Shown here piece by piece: positions 11,141-21,538 of a stretch of DNA of 64,000 nucleotides. The first letter of the stretch is position 1, and the number at the start of each line of letters is the position of its first letter. The notes beneath the pieces are model-generated. The model was not told the origin of the DNA. It saw nothing but the letters and a program-made list of their open reading frames with translations, and made no database searches. Location of the stretch: NCBI GenBank assembly GCA_014529385.2, contig CM043949.1, positions 112,470,477 to 112,534,476 on the forward strand, given 5' to 3'. The stretch is from Adiantum capillus-veneris. Its lineage: Eukaryota > Streptophyta > Polypodiopsida > Polypodiales > Pteridaceae. The position numbers and the translations under genes were made by a program.

Positions 11141-13256
11141 TTATCCCTGAATGCCGATTAAAGATGAGAAAAAACTCAACTTCTCCTTGTTGACCACCTT
11201 TGTAAACATGTCTGCAGGATTTTCACTTGTATGCACCTTTCCTAGCTTTAGTTGTCCCTCTTCCAAAAGAGTGCGTATGAAGTGATATCTCACCTCAATG
11301 TGCTTTGTCCTTGAATGAAAGTTTGAGTTCTTCGCAAGATGGATAGCGCTTTGGCTATCACTGTACAAGACACAATTGTCTTGTTTGAATCCAAGCTCTT
11401 CTAAGAATCTGTGAAGCCACAGAATTTCTTTGCTTGCCTCCGTCATTGCTACATACTCTGCTTCCGTGGTAGAAAGTGAAACCAATTTCTGCAGCTTTGA
11501 AGCCCAGCTTACTGCTGTGCCTCCAACCGTGAACACATAGCCAGTAGTGCTCCTTCGAGTATCTTTGTCACCTGCCATATTTGCATCAACATACCCTTCT
11601 AGAAAAATATCAGTTCCTCCAAAATACAAAGCATTTGTTGTTGTCCCTTTTAGATACCTAAGTATCCACTTCACAGCTTGCCAATGCTCTTTACCTGGGT
11701 TGTCCATGAACCTACTCACAACTCCCACTGCATGTGCAATGTCTGGCCTTGTCCAGACCATAGCATACATTAGAGAACAAACCGCTGCAGCATATGGAAC
11801 TTTAGACATATAGGCTATCTCCTCTTGTGTCTTTGGACACATATCCTTCGTTAGTTTAAACTGACCAGCCAAAGGTGTAGAAACTGGTTTTGCATTTTGC
11901 ATTGTAAACCTTTCTAGTACCTTCTTGATGTAATCTTCTTGAGATAGCTTTATTGTCTTCTTCGTCTTGTCCCTTGATATTTTCATACCAAGTATCCTCT
12001 TTGCAGCACCTAAATCTTTCATTGAAAAAGATTTGGACAGCTCCTCTTTTAGGTCTTTGATGTCTTGCATGTTAGCACTTGCAATCAACATGTCATCAAC
12101 ATACAACATTAGGATGATGAATTTCCCATCTCCCAAATTCTCCGTGTAGACGCAGTGATCCGAGTTGCATCTTGTGAATCCATGATCCAACATCCATCGA
12201 TCAAACTTCAAGTACCATTGTCTTGATGCTTGCTTTAAACCATACAAGCTCTTCTTTAATCTGCAAACAATTTTCTCCTTACCTTTTACTTCATACCCCT
12301 TTGGTTGAAGCATGTAGATTTCCTCCTCTAAGTCACCGTGAGGGAATGCCGTATTTACATCCATTTGCTCGAGATTTAGATCATGAGCAGCCACAAGGCT
12401 TAAGACAAGCCTAATTGAGTTCATTTTTACAACAGGAGAAAATATTTCATTGAAGTCAATACCTTTCTTTTGAGAAAAACCTTTTACCACAAGCCTAGAC
12501 TTGTACCTTTTCTTCCCACCTTCTTCTTCCTTTAGCTTGTACACCCATTTGTTTTGAAGTGCCCGCTTACCATTAGGCAACTCAACCAACTCCCATGTTT
12601 GGTTGCGATGTAGTGAGTTCATCTCCACTTGCATGCTCTTCGTCCATTCTTCTTTGGATTCATGTTGCATAGCTTCTTCATATGATTCCGGCTCTCCAGA
12701 ATCTGAGATCAAGAGATGGTTGAAGGAAGGAACAAACCTTTCTGGAGGTCTACTTGCTCTTGTAGATCTTCGAGGAATAGGTTGAGGCTCCTCATTTGGT
12801 TGACGTTGTTGCACATTGTCACTGTTTGCAGTCCTTGAGTCTTCACCGTCCTCAAGCTCCATGCACTCATCACCTGTTTCTTTTGTTTGTTTTCTTTCCA
12901 AGTAATCTTTGTACATATTTTGTTCGTTAAAAATTACATCCCTACTCCTTAAGATTTTACCATCTTTAGGATTCCATAGGCGATACCCAAAGTCTCCTTC
13001 TCCATAGCCAATGAAGAAACACTTTTTGGACTTTGCATCTAACTTTGATCTTAAGCTTCTATCTATGTGCATGAAAGCCTCACACCCAAAAACTTTGAGA
13101 AATGCATAATTCACCGGTTTACCTGTCCATGCCTCTTCTGGAACTCCCCCATCCAATGTCGTTGAGGGTGACCGGTTGATTAAGTAGACAGACGTACTTA
13201 TAGCTTCCGCCCAAAGCTCAAGCGGTAGGCCTGCATGTAGCCGCATGCTTCGTGCT
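11141..13256 (-). pseudogene. Copia integrase C-terminus, reverse transcriptase and RNase H
   Basis: About 700 residues open without a stop. It begins in the integrase core just after the frameshift (RLHAGLPLELWAEA), continues through the variable linker with the RPPERFVPS motif, then RT (QNKWVYKLK, VVKGFSQKKGIDF, and the catalytic YVDDM) and RNase H (GYVDANMAGD, STTEAEYVA, SDSQSAI, TKHIEVRYHF). It ends ENPADMFTKVVNKEKLSFF...GIQG, the usual Copia terminus close to the polypurine tract. This part keeps its catalytic residues but is cut off from the gag frame. Confidence 0.93.
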
Positions 13257-14331
13257 CGTCCATAATTGTCATGTTCATCCTTTCCGAAATCCCATTTTGT
13301 TGAGGTGTCCTTGGGGTTGTCCTTTGCCTCCGAATGCCATTGCTAGCACAAAAGCTTTCAAAAGTTTGGCTGCAATATTCGCCTCCATTGTCGGATCTGA
13401 GGCATTTAACCTTGGTACCTGTTTCATTTTTCACAAAGGCTTTCCACCTTTGAAATATGGAAAATACATCGGATTTATTCTTCATGACATAAACCCATGT
13501 TTTTCTAGTCGCATCGTCTATGAATGTTACATAGTACAATGAGCCACCAAGTGATGGTGTACTTGCAGGACCCCAAACATTAGAATGAACCAACTCAAGT
13601 TTTTTATTTTTTCTTTCATTTCCTGATTTTTGAAATTTTACCCTCTTTTGTTTACCATAAACACAATCTTCACAGAACTCTAAGTCCACTTCTTTCAAAC
13701 CTGGTAGAAGCTTCTTTGTTTGAAGGATTTGCATTCCTTTGGCACTCATATGTCCAAGTCGGTAGTGCCACACCGCACTGTCAACTTCTGTAGTTGCTGC
13801 ACAAGCTGAAGGTTGCGTGTTAACAGTACACAAGTAAAGTGTACTGACTTTTTCACCCTTGGCAATCACCAAAGATCCCTTTGAGATCTTCCACCGTTTG
13901 TTTCCGAATGCAATGTTGTGACCTTCATCGTCCAATTGTCCTGTAGAGATCAAATTTTTGCGAAGAGAAGGAACATGCCTAACATCTTTAAGCTTCCATT
14001 CATTTCCATTAGCAGTTTTGAAAGAAAATGTACCTTTGCCGACAATCTCACAAGCTTCATCATCTCCCAAGTATACATACCCAAAATTACCTTTGCTGTA
14101 GTCTTGGAAATGTTGCTTGTGTGGTGTCGCATGGAATGAAGCCCTGGAATCTACTATCCAGGAATTAGACACATTGTCTAATGAGAGAATTAGAGCATCT
14201 TGCTCTACTTTACCTGCCACATTGGCCTCCGATGTTGGCTTGTTGTCTTGAGACTCTATCTCCTTCTTCTTCTTGGACCAGCAATCCTTCTTGACGTGGC
14301 CCTTCTTGCCGCAGTTCCAACATTCAAGAAC
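13198..14331 (-). pseudogene. Copia zinc knuckle, protease and integrase part of pol
   Basis: Same frame as gag after the TGA. In order: CCHC zinc knuckle, protease with WIVDSRASFHAT (the family's D-S/T-G catalytic triad reads D-S-R here), integrase zinc-binding HHCC region (HYRLGHMSAKGM...CEDCVYGK), and an integrase core with FIDDA and SDNGGEY motifs. Near 13258 a one-base deletion shifts the frame, so this frame ends at 13198 in non-homologous residues while the true continuation lies in the next frame. Both the protease change and the frameshift imply loss of function. Confidence 0.9.
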
Positions 14332-15030
14332 TCACTTTGTGCGTGACTTGCTCCGCCTTGAGCAATCACGACCCTTTTGGTTTTTGAACCTCTCCTTAAG
14401 CCTTCCTCTTGTTTCCACTGATAGTGCAGCACTTGATGATTCTCCCGTGCTTCTCCTTCGCATTTTCTCGCTTAGGAGAACACTCACAACATCATCAAAC
14501 TTAAGAGTATTTGTGCCAGAGATAGAATTACTTACAGCCATCACAAGGCTGTCCCAAATATCCGGTAGAGATGATAGTATAAGGAGAGCTCGCACTTCGT
14601 CATCGAAATTGATTTTCACTGATCGAAGTTGACTTATGTTTGTGTTAAAGTCATTTAGGTGTTCTGCAACTGAACCATTCTCTGTCATCTTTAGATTGAA
14701 CAAGCGCTTCATAAGAAATACCTTATTGGATGCCAATGGTTTCTCGTAGAAGTTGTCAAGTGACTTCATCAAGTCCTCCGTGGTCTTCATCTCCGAAACA
14801 TTGAAGGCCACCGTTGACGCCAAGCTTAACCGGATTGTTCCCAGTGCCTTTCGATCAAGGACAATCCATGCTTCATCTGCCATTGTTGCGGGCTTCTTCG
14901 CAAGACCGCCTAGTGGCAAATAGAGGTCCTTCTGGTAGAGATAGTCTTCAATCTGCATCTTCCAATGTTGGTAGTTTTTGCCGTTGAACTTCTCAATCTT
15001 GAGCTTCCCTTTCTCCGCCATAACTCCCAC
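14332..15030 (-). pseudogene. Copia gag (N-terminal part of broken gag-pol)
   Basis: Structural capsid-like protein of the element, 232 residues before an in-frame TGA at 14332-14334. It starts MGVMAEKGKLKIEKFNGKNY and continues with the Copia gag pattern (YxHWKMQIEDYL, then a UBN2-type region). Reading on past the stop in the same frame gives the zinc knuckle CWNCGKKGHVKKDC at about 14280-14322, so the stop is a lesion within one gag-pol frame rather than a natural gag terminus. Confidence 0.9.
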
Positions 15031-15080
15031 TCAATTCAAGGAATCCTTTCCTTGAGATAATTTAGCTACGAGCAAACCTT

Positions 15081-15092
15081 GCTCTGATACCA
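15081..15092 (-). other. Primer-binding site, initiator tRNA-Met
   Basis: Minus strand reads TGGTATCAGAGC two bases inside the 5' LTR end, complementary to the 3' end of plant initiator tRNA-Met. Confidence 0.93.
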
Positions 15093-15094
15093 GT

Positions 15095-15839
15095 TGTTAG
15101 GAAATAAGACGTAGCTAAATAGATAATTGAGTAGATTACTTAATGGAGAGAGACAGATTTATATACACGAGATTATAGAGTAGAGAGAGAGAGAGAGAGT
15201 ACACACGATATACGTGGTTCACCCAATGTGGGCTACGTCCACGAGAAAGCAGCCACTCAATGGCTTTAGTACTTCAAAACAAGAAGTAGTTTACAAAGGG
15301 ATTATACCCTTAATGGAGCTCCCGCCTTGCTTCACTCTCACCACCTCACACTCACCTTGTTGCATCAACTTCACACTATGAAATGTGTGTAGAAATGGCC
15401 TCCTTTTATAGGCCAAAAGGGCTGCCCTCTCTTATGAGAGACAGCCATGTGTAGCCGCCCTTGTGCGAATAAGTCCAAATCGGACCCTCCAATCCGCCCA
15501 TGTGTGGCCGCCCTTGAGAAGACAAGTCCTCTTTTGAATTCGGCCACCGGCCACCGGCCATTGACTTCCGACCACCGGCCACCGGCCAACCGACCGGTTG
15601 TTTTTCGACCACTTTCCGGCCGTCGTCCGGTCATAATATTCCGGTGAAAAAGAATATTCCGGTGAAAAAAAAAGTCTCGAGGCCTTTAAAGTTGCCCTTG
15701 ATTCTTGTCCGTGAAAATTTTGGTTTCCGGTGAGTGATTTTCCTTCACGCACGATGGCTTCTCCTCATAATGGGGGCCTTACAAATGTGCGCTTTTACCA
15801 CAGAAAATTACAAGGGTAAATCAGGCTCCATACTTAACA
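15095..15839 (-). repeat. 5' LTR of the minus-strand Copia element
   Basis: 745 bp direct repeat of 10300-11080. Its GA array (15183-15199) is shorter than in the other LTR, so microsatellite length has changed since insertion. Confidence 0.94.
15158..15166 (-). promoter_or_regulatory. TATA box in the Copia 5' LTR
   Basis: Minus strand reads TATATAAAT inside the 5' LTR, about 65 bp before the primer-binding site. The same site occurs in the other LTR near 10365. Confidence 0.45.
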
Positions 15840-16269
15840 GGGGGAGGGGATGGACAAACTTTTATCCTCCCCCCAATCAGGGCACACCAAAAACATTTTT
15901 CCTAACCGAAGAAAATAAGGACAGACTTAAAACTATGCTGGTTTATAGGTCCAAATTTCAGTAACTACACAAACAACTTGTGATATCTTGCCAGTTTTCT
16001 TCAAGGCAAGCTCGGAATCTAGCTGAGAATTTACAATTTTAGTAGGTTAAAGTACACTATATGGTGATTTTTGGCGAATGGTACCCCCAATCACTTTGTG
16101 ACGCACATTTTTTGCACTCCATCTTTAGGCCCTTGTCACATGCGAGTGGATGGATACGTTAGTTGGTAGGTGATCCAATGAGATAGAGTACATGCACTTT
16201 CACATGTCGATGGTCATCAATGTTCTATTTGAGCTAGCTGCCAGGTCACATCTAGCAACGAGGATAGCA

Positions 16270-16296
16270 CCCCCCCCCCCCCCCCCCCCCCCCCCC
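16270..16296. repeat. Poly-C homopolymer (27 bp)
   Basis: Uninterrupted C run followed by AAATACACACAC. On the minus strand this is a long G run. Confidence 0.95.
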
Positions 16297-17141
16297 AAAT
16301 ACACACACACACCCCACCCCAAACAGCTCGCCTAGGCCCTACCTTTTGCAGATTCTACCAATCATGTTCTTTGCCAACACTTTCGTGAAGCCAATTTCTA
16401 TAGGAAAGATGTGCAACATATGATAGGAGTCTGCCGAGATGCAAAACTTCAAGAAGTAGGTTTTGCCCACACCCTATCACGTATAAGTGGCACCCCTATG
16501 CTACTGGGACATAATGGGTCCAAAATGCAAACATTAATTAATTAGTGACTGTGATTCCCAGAGAATCTGCAAATTCTAAATGAAAACCCAGGCAGGTTGT
16601 GCCCCCCTCTCTTGCCTGTTGTCGTGGCTATGGAGGCCTTGCTAGAGATGGTGTCTCCCATGACTCGACCTGCAGAAAGCCCCCCGCCCACTCCCCCTCC
16701 CCCTCTCCCTCCCCGATGAAGGCTGTCACAATCGCTCCCCAAGCCTCCGCTGCATCTCTCTTGCCTCCCTGTCCACTGTCGTTCAATTTTTGCGCCCATG
16801 CAGAGGCAATCTTTCTCATCCTTCTTGATTTTGTCTTTCTCTCTCAAGGATCCGGGCTCAAGAATCCTTTCGATTACATGCACTGAGCGAGACGACGATC
16901 AGCCAAATCTCTCTTCGCCTTCCCCTCACGCCCCTCCCCCTTGCCTTGCTATGCATCCACCGCCGCCCTGGTACAAGAGGGCTGCCCTTTCGTTGCTGCT
17001 TGCACACTGCGTTGCTGCCTGCGTGTCGACGGTCCTCTTTTGAGCCTATCCTGCCATGCAAAAGAAACCACTTCGTACATACCCTCGTCGTCTCAATGCG
17101 GAGCTACGTACACAGATACACCGCTATGCAGGACACCAAAA

Positions 17142-17148
<7 letters not shown>

Positions 17149-17185
<37 letters not shown>

Positions 17186-17248
17186 CAGTTCGTCATGACA
17201 CAGGCCTGACAACCAAAAAAGTTTTCATGCATGCCTTTCCACTCGTCG

Positions 17249-17290
<42 letters not shown>
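17149..17290. repeat. Two (CT)n microsatellites
   Basis: CT arrays at 17149-17183 and 17251-17290 separated by 67 bp of unique sequence. Confidence 0.95.
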
Positions 17291-17292
<2 letters not shown>

Positions 17293-17782
17293 CGTGCCAT
17301 CTCTTTTTCCTCCTCAAACCCATCGGCCATCACAACATCTCACTAGATTCCCTCTACTAAAGCACCTCAAAAAAGATTGACCAGACATACTAAGGAGGGC
17401 GAGTCCATATGGGTAAAGTTTTCCATCATGCAGGAACATGCCATTTACCTTGTTTGAACTGCAAAGGCTTATTGAGTTGTCAAAGCTGCCAATCATTTAT
17501 TGTCACATTTCACAATACAGTTTATATGTTGTGCAACTTATCATCAATGACATTATTGTCATGCGTTAGAAATCTTCCTTGTAATTGTCTTCTTCAGCAT
17601 TTTTATGGCATGCTCATAAAAGCTTTAGAGAATAAGGGATTAAAGAGTGTATAGTCGTAAGGATTTTGACCCATGACTCAATAAAATCTTTCTTCGTATT
17701 TTAATTTGTGAAATAGTCGTTTCATTTAATAACGTTCAATTGTTTTTCTTTGAATTTAACTTACTTTTTTTTATAAAAGTAT

Positions 17783-18013
17783 TGTGGTGTGTGGTCATGC
17801 AGGTAGAGCCCGACCACACTAGGTGGCCGGACTCTACCTGCATGACCACACACCACATGCAGATTGCCACCTTGAATCTTAATCTTTCTTTATGTTCTAG
17901 TAGTAGTTCTTGTTGAATAAACATCATGACCACACACCACATCTTGAATCTTAATCTTTCTTTATGTTCTAGTAGTAGTTCTTGTTGAATAAACATCATG
18001 ACCACACACCACA
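17783..18013. repeat. Scrambled LTR tips and duplicated internal fragments at the 5' end of element A
   Basis: Starts with a forward LTR tip (17783-17823), then an inverted LTR tip (17824-17856), then two copies of a 57-60 bp segment (within 17868-17925 and 17941-17997), each followed by the inverted tip TGACCACACACCACA. The 57-60 bp segment matches the internal region of element B near 21015-21073. Confidence 0.85.
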
Positions 18014-18160
18014 TGTGGTGTGTGGTCATGCAGGTAGAGTCCGGCTACCTAGTGTGGTCGGACACGTTATGGTTGTAACCTACTCTCATGCTAATATAAG
18101 GAGGTGCCCTCTCAAGGTAGAGGCACACTTAGTTTGGTCCCATCTTGTGTGTACACCACA
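18014..18160 (+). repeat. 5' LTR of TRIM-like element A
   Basis: 147 bp. Near-identical to 19496-19649 apart from a short extra GTGTGGT stretch at the start of the latter. Confidence 0.88.
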
Positions 18161-18259
18161 TTGGTGGAGACGGCGGGCATGCCCTAGGCAGTTAGGGGCG
18201 TTTCTTGCTTTTCTTGCTAATTCCCTGAGCGCGCTCATGGCGTTCTTGCTTGATACCGG

Positions 18260-18261
<2 letters not shown>

Positions 18262-18328
<67 letters not shown>
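18262..18328. repeat. (GA)n array inside element A
   Basis: 67 bp GA array located about 100 bp after the 5' LTR, at the same relative position as the array in element B. Confidence 0.96.
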
Positions 18329-18332
<4 letters not shown>

Positions 18333-19495
18333 CACAAGGCAAAGGCCATTGTGCTTCCAGAGTTTTTCCTACAGCGAGACGAACAAGAGGTGGTCTCACC
18401 CTCGAAGGAGAGGGCCTTGGCGGTAGCTGGGGCCACGTTGGCGCATCAGCTGCTGCACTGACGGTGCAAGTGACACATTCGGCCACCAATGCAGTGCAGA
18501 TCTATATAGCCTACACCTGAACGAGCCCTCAGCTAGCCAAGCAAAAATACTTGCACATCGCTGCTAGGCCATCTGCTTTTCCTTGGAGAAACGAGTCCCA
18601 ATCCTAGAGGCGACGAGGAAGCTTGTGGAGGTCGCTGCCAAAAACAACCAAGAAACGAGAGCTACTCCTTGTGGAGAAGAAGCCATGGCAATGGCACATT
18701 TAGCAGCTGATTAGTCCCAGGCTTGCATCGTCAATCACAGGAAGCTTATAGCTTGTTTTTTGTGGGCTTTTCTTTTGATAGCAAAGTCCAAGAAGCACTT
18801 CTTGAGCAGTTCAAGGTGCTGCCCAAGCCTCAATTGCATGCCCGATAAAATAACTACAAATCTTTCTCATTGGCATTCGCTGCACTCTCCGTGGTGTTTA
18901 CTGCATGCTGCTTTGTTCTAATCAAGTCTTGCTTTTGGAAAGAGTTCAACGCTGGTGTAAATTTCCCACAGCTCATGTAGGTCGAGTTCTAGAAGAAGTA
19001 CAAAATCCAGAATCATATTCAAGGGTTGTTCACAGACATAGGAGTTGCTGCATCTTTGGTGCAGAGGTGCCTAGTCTTTTTATTTGCAAAAGTAGTAATC
19101 GAGCTCCATGATTCAGTTTAAGTTTTAAGGTCTCTTTCTTTGTAATAGGTTTTTCCTAGTCTTTGTCTTACTGGATCACACCGAACCCCTTTATCGAGAT
19201 GATGTATGTCGCAAAAAAAATTCGCACCCAATCCTCAATCAGTCCTTCCTCGTCTTGTCCATTGCATTGGGATAGCGACCTGATGTTTGCATGAGCGAGA
19301 TGTATGAGTTCCATGCCTTGATGATGTTGGCATGATGACGAGTCTAGCCCCCAAGCTCAGTCCCTTAGCCCCGAAGCCGTTGTATGATCACTCCCCCCCG
19401 GATGAGGCGTTGGAGTTGATCCCTTCATGTTAGGTCTTTTCTCAGCCCAAAATTGTAAAAAAGATGTCCATCTTTTTTCTCCCTAAGGGGGGAGG

Positions 19496-19649
19496 TGTGG
19501 TGTGTGGTGTGTGGTCATGCAGGTAGAGTCCGGACACCTAGTGTGGTCGGACACGTTATGGTTGTAACCTACTCTCATGCTAATATAAGGAGGTGCCCTC
19601 TCAAGGTAGAGGCACACTTAGTTTGGTCCCATCTTGTGTGTACACCACA
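19496..19649 (+). repeat. 3' LTR of TRIM-like element A
   Basis: 154 bp, preceded by the purine tract ending at 19495 and ending TACACCACA. Confidence 0.88.
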
Positions 19650-19706
19650 GTATTAAAATATTTTCTTTTAGTTTGTTGGTTGGTCCCTTTAATTTATTGT
19701 TGGTAC

Positions 19707-19862
19707 TATGGTGTGTGGCCGGACGGCCTTGGTATGAATCCCCATGTGTGAACCCTCGGGTAGTTGCCAAGATAGTTGTACTCCTTCTAGTTATCAATAT
19801 AACGGGCTGCCTGACTCGTGAAGGGGAGGCCTAGTTTGGTCCCGTTTTCCATGTACACCACA
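19707..19862 (+). repeat. 5' LTR of TRIM-like element B
   Basis: 156 bp; partner of 21391-21538. Confidence 0.85.
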
Positions 19863-19956
19863 TTGGTGGAGACGGCGGGCAAGGGTTAGTTAGAAACCCT
19901 TTCCTTGATTTTCTTGGGGAATCCCTACCACAGCGATGGCATTCCTGCTCGACACT

Positions 19957-19961
<5 letters not shown>

Positions 19962-20015
<54 letters not shown>
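19962..20015. repeat. (GA)n array inside element B
   Basis: About 54 bp GA array about 100 bp after the 5' LTR, matching the position of the array in element A. Confidence 0.96.
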
Positions 20016-20016
<1 letters not shown>

Positions 20017-21390
20017 CTATTAGCCTACAACTCAAAGATGTCACTTTCTTGGTGCCCGTCTATGCCCGTTCTCACACTCTCCCCTGCCAGTGATGGCCTG
20101 GCATTCTATTTTGACACAGGATAGATGTTGCTCATGCTCTTTTGCGCCCTCAATTGGGTGGTAGTGGAAGTCCACTAGCTTGAGAGTTTGAGTGCCAATA
20201 CAGGTGCTTGGAAGAATCGAAGCTGGTCTGGGCCACCTATGTTGCAGTCATTTGCATGATGGCGCCTCGTGAGCCAACTTGCGGAAGCCTCACAGTTTTT
20301 TTGTGGTTGTTATCGAAGGAAAGCGAGCAGCCAGCATGAGCGCCATGGCGATGGCACATTCAGCAGCTGATCAGTCCCATGCTTGCATCGTCAATCACAG
20401 GAAGCTTACTGCTTGTTTTTGTGAGCTCTTCTTTCGATACTAGAGAAGTCCAAGAAGCACTTCTCGAGCAATTCATGTGCATGCATAGATGATCAGCAAG
20501 ATATAGTGTGCAGATAGCCCGCAGATGTATGCTCCACTCTCATCATTCAAAATCCCCGCTTTCTTGCTCCGCTCTGAAATGGCTCGCTCCTAATTTTTCC
20601 TCCAGCTCATGCCGCTCTGTGATAGTGGAAACCTCACCCTTTTCTTCGCTGGTCATTTTATTGCAACATGTTTGAGTCTTGCAACCAGCCTCAACTCGAG
20701 CCGTGCTCCTGATTCCGGCTTTGGCTCCACTCATGCTCTGCCCATACTGAATGCTCTTGCTCTACCAGCTAGCTAACCTAGGTGTGTTTGACAAAAGAAC
20801 CTTTTCTTGCCCTGCTCCAGCTTTCTCTGCACCAATCACCAAGCTGTCTATGTGATTGTTACTCATGTGCATGCACTCAATCTTGTTGTAGTCAACTTAT
20901 GCTCTTGGTGTGCCGAGATTATCCCCAAGTAGTTTATTCAGGAGTTACTGCAACCTAGTTGTTTGCAGAGGTACCTGATACTTTTGCTTTCATAGTTGCC
21001 ATGCAGATTGCCGCCTTGAATCTTAATCTTTCTTTATGTTCTAGTAGTAGTTCTTGTTGAATAAACATCATGATCACACCAAGCCCCTTTTGAATGGGAT
21101 GTACTTCAAAAAAAAAAAAAAAGATCGCGCTCATGTCCTTATAGCACAGCTCTCAGTTAGTCATTCCTCGAGTAGCCACTTCCACTGGGATAGCGACCTA
21201 GTGTAATGCCTACCATGAGATGTTTCCTTTGTCGAGTCAAGTCCTCTCAGAACCTAGTCCCTAAGCCGTTGTAAGCTCACTCCCCCCGGATGAGGCGTTG
21301 GAGTTGATGCAGTCCCTTCAGTCATGTCGAGTTCCTTCTTAGTTCAATCTTGTAAAAAGATGTTCATCTTTTTCTCCCTAAGGGGGGAGG

Positions 21391-21538
21391 TGTGGTGTGT
21401 GGCCAGACGGCCTTGGTATGAATCCCCATGTGTGAACCCTCGGGTAGTTAGTTTTACTCCTTCTAGTTATCAATATAACGGGCTGCTTGACTCGTGAAGG
21501 GGAAGCCTAGTTTGGTCCCGTTTTCCATGTACACCACA
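21391..21538 (+). repeat. 3' LTR of TRIM-like element B
   Basis: 148 bp, directly after the purine tract; lacks a few bases (near TTGCCAAGATAG) found in the 5' copy. Confidence 0.85.

Larger units (their letters stand above)
10300..15839 (-). mobile_element. Copia LTR retrotransposon (minus strand), nearly full length
   Basis: Two direct LTRs (TGTTAGG...TTAACA) flank a minus-strand gag-pol region. The element is bordered by GGGGG on both sides (10295-10299 and 15840-15844), a 5 bp target duplication. A primer-binding site matching initiator tRNA-Met (TGGTATCAGAGC) sits next to the right LTR and a purine-rich tract (AAGTGGGAGAT) next to the left LTR, fixing the orientation. Order gag, protease, integrase, RT, RNase H is Copia (Ty1) type. 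Pol is broken by a stop and a frameshift, so the copy is not autonomous now. Confidence 0.96.
15845..17777. other. No gene recognised; poly-C run and CT arrays
   Basis: Holds a run of 27 C at 16270-16296 followed by a short CA array, and (CT)n arrays at 17149-17183 and 17251-17290. Reading frames here show no family motif. Confidence 0.6.
17783..19649 (+). mobile_element. TRIM-like miniature LTR element A, rearranged 5' end
   Basis: A complete LTR at 18014-18160 and a 3' LTR at 19496-19649 share the TGTGGTG...CACCACA ends. After the 5' LTR comes a TGG-starting primer-site-like sequence (TGGTGGAGACGGCGGG, tRNA not identified), and before the 3' LTR a polypurine tract (AAGGGGGGAGG). The outer limits 17783 and 19649 are flanked by AGTAT (sharing one base with the end on the right), so the extra 5' material at 17783-18013 belongs to the insertion. 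No coding region; internal domain includes a (GA)n array. Confidence 0.82.
19707..21538 (+). mobile_element. TRIM-like miniature LTR element B
   Basis: LTRs at 19707-19862 (156 bp) and 21391-21538 (148 bp) share TGTGGTGTGTGG...TACACCACA; the first T-G of the 5' copy reads T-A. The same primer-site-like sequence (TGGTGGAGACGGCGGG) and polypurine tract (AAGGGGGGAGG) as element A are present, and the internal regions of A and B are homologous (for example 18692-18825 against 20355-20480). LTR bodies differ between A and B, so they are sister subfamilies. Flanks GGTAC and GTATT do not match exactly, so the target duplication is unclear. No coding capacity. Confidence 0.82.

Noticed and set aside
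17409-17654. 81-residue frame rich in Cys and Leu
   Set aside because: No motif, no supporting context, and Cys pattern does not fit a zinc finger.
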